The translations under genes were made by a program, and so were the position numbers. The notes under the pieces are model-generated. The model ran no database searches and was not told the origin of the DNA. It saw nothing but the letters and a program-made list of their open reading frames with translations. Positions 58,538 to 64,000 of a stretch of 64,000 nucleotides of DNA are shown here, piece after piece (position 1 is the stretch's first letter; every line of letters starts with the position of its first letter). The DNA comes from Apostichopus japonicus (lineage: Eukaryota > Echinodermata > Holothuroidea > Aspidochirotida > Stichopodidae): NCBI RefSeq assembly GCF_037975245.1, contig NC_092563.1, positions 16,056,594 through 16,120,593 of the forward strand, in the 5' to 3' direction.

Positions 58538-61527
58538 GTAAGTAAAAAAATCTTTAAAAATAAATCTGCCCAATTTTGCACATTTAATTGGTATCCATTT
58601 CCAAACGATTTTATGGCACAACGTATCTATAAAGCAGGTTGTTCATTGTGAAATGTAAAGTTCACTCTCCACCTGCAGACTTATGTGATTATAAATACAT
58701 AAATATGTTTTTGAATTTGTAACATTTTAAAACCTTGAAAATCATCATTTCAACTAAAGCAGGGTACAGATTTGTAAAGATGGCTAATTTTTAAGGGTTT
58801 TCAGGTCTTGTTGGTTGATGAAAGCTCTCCTTAACATTTTCCCAGGCACAACATGTTGATTTATAGTTGAAGCATTCCGTGATACTTTGTATGTGTTTTG
58901 TGTGGACAACCCAAATATATATTTGTTTAAAAAAAAAAAAAATCAGTTACTTCTAACCTCAGATGTAAAAGTTCCTGTTTTTTTTTTTTTTAGATGTTTG
59001 AATCAATGAGTGAGTCTGAATAAATTATTCAGATTCCTTTTGACCGAAATACAGATGGTATTGTGTTATATATCAACTGTCTTTGACTTGCGTTTTTCAA
59101 AAGAACCTGTTCTAACACGTAACAGATTTCAGAACGCTTTTTGTTATGCCTGTACCTGTCAAAGGTGTCTTGTGATGTGGGTGACTGGTAATTGTATAAA
59201 GTTGGGTAGTATATACTGTATGCATCCATGCGTAAAAGATAGAGGTTAGTAATATAAAACTGTAAACACTTTTACACTTAAAGCTACAAAGAAATTTCCA
59301 GAAATCTGTCAAGAATCAGTCAACTTGATGAAAATGTATAGATTTGTGGTTGATCTTTTATATGATTTTGTTTCATATTTGCTGACTGAATAGTAAAGTC
59401 CAAGGATATTGCAGTCAAATACGTTACATATAGAGCTCTAAATATGTTTTAAACTGTATGGAGGGTGGGAGGGGGGGGGATGGAGGGGGCTGGCTAAGGA
59501 AACATGGGGTGAGGGAGAGAACGAGGAGTGTCACAAGTTGTAAGTTTGCTACGTGATACTCTCCTCTGACTGGCTTTATAAACTAATTATGAATCCGCCC
59601 ATCAGTCAAGATAACGGTAATCCTCATCACCGCGGAGAGATGGTGCTTCCATGAATCCAAGCAAAAGATCTTACTTTTCAAGCCGGGTAGAAAAAGGAAA
59701 GTAACTGAAATGTTTTTCTCGTCTTCCATCTTGTGAATTTAGGCAGTATGTGATCATGTCTCCAAACACAATAAGGGCGGGAAGACAGCTCACCCTGTCT
59801 GTCCACATCCGAGATGCATCAGCGTCGGTTGACGTTACAGCATCCATTATAAGCGAAGGGGACTTGTCACTGTTAGCCGTCGTTGCCTCGACCACTGTGT
59901 CCGCCCCGCAAAACGTCGTGACGGAGATAACAATTGAGGTAAAATTAGTTTTTTTCGTGACATGCCGTCATTTGTTCTATTCTCTGTTCACTAGCTTAGT
60001 ATATAGTTTTATTTACCGGACAGTTCCTATGCGTAGCTAGGGCAAGAGAGGATGACATATCAACTACAGTTTAATATATGGCTTAAGTTAAACTGAATTG
60101 TTTCATCCTTTGGTCAAAGTTTGTAGCAATGGGTATGATGGGATAAGGTTTATATATATATTAGGTCTATGCTATTCAATAGTTACATGGTTAATGACAG
60201 AGATACATAGAAGGCTAGCTTGGCAATGGTACAATCTTAAACCCAAATCAAATCAATCATATGTCGATTTGCTAATGCTCAGAAGTTTTGGTGACTCCTT
60301 CATCCTTGGGAAGGATACATTACCCTGTCTGGACCAGTCGGTTATGATCTTTTATTCTTTGCCATAGGAAATAGGAATCTGTTCGATGGTGCAAGTGTGC
60401 AAGTGTGTGGGAGTGTAGGTAGTGCCCTTGGCTGGTAAACATTATTATAACTCAAAAAAAGCACAAAGATGGATAAAGATGGATAATTAGTGAGGGTGAG
60501 AACCTCATAGTAATGATCAAGGTCATCTGAGGTCACGGACTATAGGTCAACATCTGAAAACCTTGAAAAACAATGATAACTCCCTAAGTAAACCTACAAT
60601 GAACTTGATATTTCTATGTAAGGAGGTCAAAGTTCATCTGAGGTAGACAATTACGAAGTCTGCAAAGCTTATAATCGCAATAACTCCAAAAGTAAAGCTT
60701 GAAAACATGTACTTCTTTCTTGGTATGTGGATCCACTTCAGTAAAATGAGTTCAAAGTTCATGCCAGGTCACCAGTTGTCGGCAGCATGAGAAAAAAAAA
60801 GGGGAAAAAGAGAATGAAGAACTGATCAAAGTCGGAGTTGAAGTAACTTATCAGCTTCAAATCTTATTGGCTGACCCACATAATATGGATTGCTTGGAAA
60901 AGGTGTCACTTGCTAACTCCAGTAACACACTTTGTCCTCCATCCTGCAGTAACAACAACTGGGTGTGAGATTGTCTCACATATGCTCACCCAGATACTAA
61001 TGCAGAGAGACATTTTGGTTGTTGTTATCATCAATTAAAATAATTTCACAGTCTTTTATGGGACAACTTGGTTGGTTGGAGAATGCAACACACACAATTT
61101 AGGTTTACCATGGTGTCTCATCTCTCAGAATGCAGCTTAGAATATTCTACAAAGACATTTTAGTTTCGAAAAACTGCATGAATAAATTTGGATAGTTTGA
61201 CACTTATTTTAGCTAAATTTTCTCTTCAAGCTTTGTATTAGCCTGCTCGTTTAAAATAGTACATTGGCATCGCAGGTACAGCAGTCTGTATATATGTCAT
61301 AGATGGTGTTCGGTCAGTGATGTGTGATATACACAAAAACGTACTATTGCAGCTCAACAATAAACCTGGCCTTGTTTCCGTGGCATTATGAGAATTCTCA
61401 GAGTGACTAAGCGGTGGTTACTTTTGAGGTCTTTCGGTTTCATTGAATTGAATGACAGGCATGAATGTGCAACTGTGTTTTGTTTTGATAAAATCTTGTA
61501 TCAATAACAAACTTAGATCCTTTACAG

Positions 61528-61569
<42 letters not shown>

Positions 61570-61708
61570 GAAAATCGTAATGAGTTGGAAAATCAAGAAC
61601 AGTGGAAAAACTTACAGCCTCCACCGGGATTCGAATCACGGGCCTTCCGCTCTGTACGCGGACACCCTAACCACTAGGCTATGGACGCTGATTATATAAA
61701 TGAAAATC

Positions 61709-61784
<76 letters not shown>

Positions 61785-61787
61785 ATA

Positions 61788-61863
<76 letters not shown>

Positions 61864-62590
61864 TGAATATCAATTGTGTGTAATCCATTTTCAGTATTAT
61901 ATTCTGTATGTATTAAAATCTATATATCATATTCTGATTTCATTCATACATATGGAGCAGAAAATTTTCCGAATTATTCTCAGTATCTAAATAACGTGAT
62001 GAGACTTTGAGTATTACACAGGGTCTACCAATGGCACAACCGGAGCAAATAATAGTTATCTGCTACAACTTTTGTCACATTTATAGTAGACTGTTTCCAT
62101 GATTGTGGTCTTTTGATAGACTGACTATGGTACAGTATGACTTGGACAACATTACTATGGATCTGCCCCTTTTCTGATCACCAACGATTAATGGCAAAAA
62201 GGGCGGGAAAATAAAGTTATTAAGTACTTCTACTTGTAAAAAGTGTCGACCAATCTTTGACACTTTTCATGTATTTTTGGGGGCATTCTTTTTCCCTGCG
62301 CATATACTATAACGATACTAAATCAGGGGTAAGCCCGTTTTTTTTTTTTTTTTTAACCCTTTCCTCATGTTTCACTAAGTACACACTTTTGTTCTGTATA
62401 TACTTCTCTTGCATATTGTAGGTTCCTGACGATCTTGGACCCCCACCTGCTGGAGCAACTTATTTCCTTCAGGTAGTCGGATCTGGGGGACTCGAGTTCT
62501 CTCATCGTGACGGCCAACTGTTGTACGATATGAACAGCCTAAACCTACTGATTCAGACTGATAAGGCTGCCTACAAGCCTGGGCAGACAA
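58434..62590 (+). CDS. CD109/alpha-2-macroglobulin-like protein, 5' three coding exons
   Basis: Members of this thioester-protein family are secreted or GPI-anchored and act in protease trapping, innate immunity or TGF-beta control. Exons 58434-58537, 59743-59938 and 62422-62590 join in phase (2, 0, then out in phase 1), giving about 156 residues. Residues 1-24 are a signal peptide ([18 protein letters not shown]). Then comes an MG1-type beta-sandwich: [46 protein letters not shown]. The end of the visible part is the hallmark [15 protein letters not shown] that opens MG2. The rest (bait region, thioester, receptor domain) lies beyond the window. CD109-like is favoured over classical A2M by the MG1 opening, but this cannot be settled here. 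The start has an in-frame TGA three codons upstream. Confidence 0.92.
59460..59520. other. G-rich tract in CD109/A2M-like intron 1
   Basis: A G-rich run (GGAGGGTGGGAGGGGGGGGG type) has several G-blocks on the sense strand and could form a G-quadruplex. No other feature was recognised in this intron (58538-59742). Confidence 0.4.
59743..59938 (+). CDS. CD109/A2M-like MG1 exon
   Basis: The acceptor is ATCTTGTGAATTTAG and the donor is TTGAG|GTAAAA. It encodes 65 codons of the first macroglobulin domain ([20 protein letters not shown] and following). Confidence 0.92.
60525..60790. repeat. Dispersed repeat with two units of about 125 bp
   Basis: Two diverged units share AGGTCAAAGTTCATCTGAGG / GAGTTCAAAGTTCATGCCAG and a central AATAACTCC / GATAACTCC. 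The type resembles repeats common in marine invertebrate genomes. It is in intron 2 of the CD109/A2M-like gene. Confidence 0.45.
61566..61691 (-). mobile_element. tRNA-derived SINE family S1, copy 2
   Basis: It is nearly identical to 23562-23686, with the same tRNA-like A- and B-boxes on the minus strand and the same (TA)n at its tail (61531-61565). A further tail fragment (AAATGAAAATCGTA at about 61698-61711) next to another (TA)n tract shows a second, truncated copy. Confidence 0.87.
61709..61860. repeat. (TA)n tract next to truncated S1 tail
   Basis: About 150 bp of TA, interrupted by short ATCTATATATTT units, directly follows a truncated SINE tail. Confidence 0.95.
62422..62590 (+). CDS. 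CD109/A2M-like MG1-MG2 exon
   Basis: The acceptor is TTGCATATTGTAG and the donor is GACAA|GTGAGT. It encodes [20 protein letters not shown] and ends in [15 protein letters not shown], the family hallmark. Confidence 0.95.
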
Positions 62591-62612
62591 GTGAGTTTCT
62601 CAAAGACAATGA

Positions 62613-62871
62613 TGTGTGTATGTATGTATGTATTTTTGATCCTCCTGCAAGCAGGAACTCACGAAGAAGCCATCATTGGCTTATCAAAGCCGCAAGCTGA
62701 CCGAAGTCAATCTCTTAGATTCATATTTAACGTCCATGATTATGAATTGTCAATTGTCAACAACTCTGTAACTGGACGACATACATTAATCTTGAAGTGA
62801 CTCGAACTCAGGACCTTATGATTGAAAGGCACCGGCGTTAACCGGCGTTAACCACTGAGCTAACACTCCTA
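62613..62871 (-). mobile_element. tRNA-derived SINE family S2, copy 2
   Basis: The minus-strand head AGTGTTAGCTCAGTGGTTAA (A-box) and GAGTTCGAGTC (B-box) are at tRNA-like spacing. The body is shared with 52800-53046 and the (CATA)n tail is at 62617-62633. A local 10-bp duplication (ACCGGCGTTA twice) lies in the head. It sits about 25 bases after the third CD109/A2M-like exon. Confidence 0.88.
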
Positions 62872-64000
62872 TGTTGATGCTGATGCATTTTGTGCATTGG
62901 TTTGTTAACTGAAATGATGCCTTTAAAATGACACAAAATGAATCTTTGATACATTTTCGAGGTTACTATATTTCTATACACCATTTTATATTTGAAAAAA
63001 AAAGTGTGCCTTGAGACATACCTCAGACTCATATCAAGTTATAAAGTGACTGGACTAGTTAGTCTAACACTTAGAAGATAAGGTTAATTCCCTCCGATGT
63101 CTTTACGGCCTCAAAGTAACATGTGTACGATCAAACCGCGAATTATTTGAAAAAATAGGTGTTGAATATATCATTCAAAAGGTGGTGCTCGATCATAAGT
63201 TTAAGAAAAAATATAACTTGTTTCGGTCGTGCTCATATAACTAATAAAACAACAGATAAGTTGTAGCAATTTGGCTTCACTCACTGAGGAACCATGGTTA
63301 ATGATCAAGTTACCCTTACTGGAACTTATTCCAGTCATTAATTATGTTTTAAAGCTCAGTATCTTGAAAACTGTAATAGCTGTATAGGCATTTTTTACTA
63401 ATTTACACTCAAAGTTTTGTCATTTTTCTTGGACTATCACATCTCAGGACTAAAAAGCTCTGCCTGAACTTGAACTCATCCTAGTAGACATCTCTTTGTT
63501 CTTTCAAGTGATGTTTACTGTCCAAGAATTTGTCTGCCTAGTCTGCCTAGTTCAGGAAACTTTCTGTGACTTCTGATTCTAATTAAAGGAGCATACCGTG
63601 TTTGAATATCACCCCAAAGTGACACCTGCTTACCATTAACTGTGATCCTTATGCTAGTATTCCAAACATATCCCCAAACGTATTTTGCGGGAGAAACGTC
63701 TCAAATCTTAGAAAATTTAGCAAAAAGGATGGGAATTTTTGTCAGCAAAATGGCTAATTATCCAACGATACGCCACGCCTATCACTGTTGTCTTTTTCAT
63801 GCATAAAGATCTCGTCGAGTTGCCTCAGTACTGCGCAATATTGATTACTGACTGACCTATATCTTTACCAGTGTGCGAACAGTATCATATAAATGTACAC
63901 AGTACAGTCCATTATAGTCCTGTACGAACGTTATAAACTGAGCTTGCGTTGATTGCGCTGATTATTTTGCAACACTTACTGGCTTTCCAACTAGAAATTA
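62872..64000. other. Intron of the CD109/A2M-like gene, possible element at the edge
   Basis: No further exon was recognised. At 63583 TTAA is followed by AGGAGCATACCGTGTTTGAA, which resembles the end of element family D. Its other end would lie at or beyond the window edge. Confidence 0.4.

Overview
The window is animal nuclear DNA. It is AT-rich, its genes are broken by GT-AG introns, and repeats and small transposons are dense. The three gene families present (Friend of GATA, copine, and an alpha-2-macroglobulin/CD109-type protein), the low GC and the repeat types suggest a marine invertebrate deuterostome such as an echinoderm. That placement is inference; no taxon-specific marker was seen.

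Layout. About 1-4.6 kb is non-coding flank or intron and carries a decayed DIRS-type (tyrosine-recombinase) retrotransposon. About 4.65-11.25 kb (+) holds the last four exons of a Friend-of-GATA (ZFPM) zinc-finger cofactor gene whose first exon lies upstream. About 11.2-23 kb is intergenic, with a long AT-rich tail and a cluster of small DNA transposons, one nested in the end of another. From 46.865 down to 23.090 kb (-) lies a complete copine gene: 15 coding exons that join in frame to 566 codons, with introns full of minisatellites, (TA)n and a (GGA)38 tract. About 47-58.4 kb is intergenic, with several terminal-inverted-repeat elements, including an unusual 1-kb element built from 21-bp-spaced GATATC palindromes. 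From 58.434 kb to the right edge (+) are the signal-peptide exon and first two domain exons of a secreted CD109/alpha-2-macroglobulin-like gene.

The three genes have no evident functional link. FOG is a nuclear cofactor of GATA factors, copine is a Ca2+-dependent phospholipid-binding cytosolic protein, and the CD109/A2M relative is extracellular. FOG and copine are convergent; copine and the CD109-like gene are divergent. What stands out is the small-transposon content. At least five families of short TIR elements can be told apart from the sequence. Two have clean 8-bp target-site duplications, one family of three copies sits at TTAA, and one copy sits at TA. Two tRNA-derived SINE families have two copies each.
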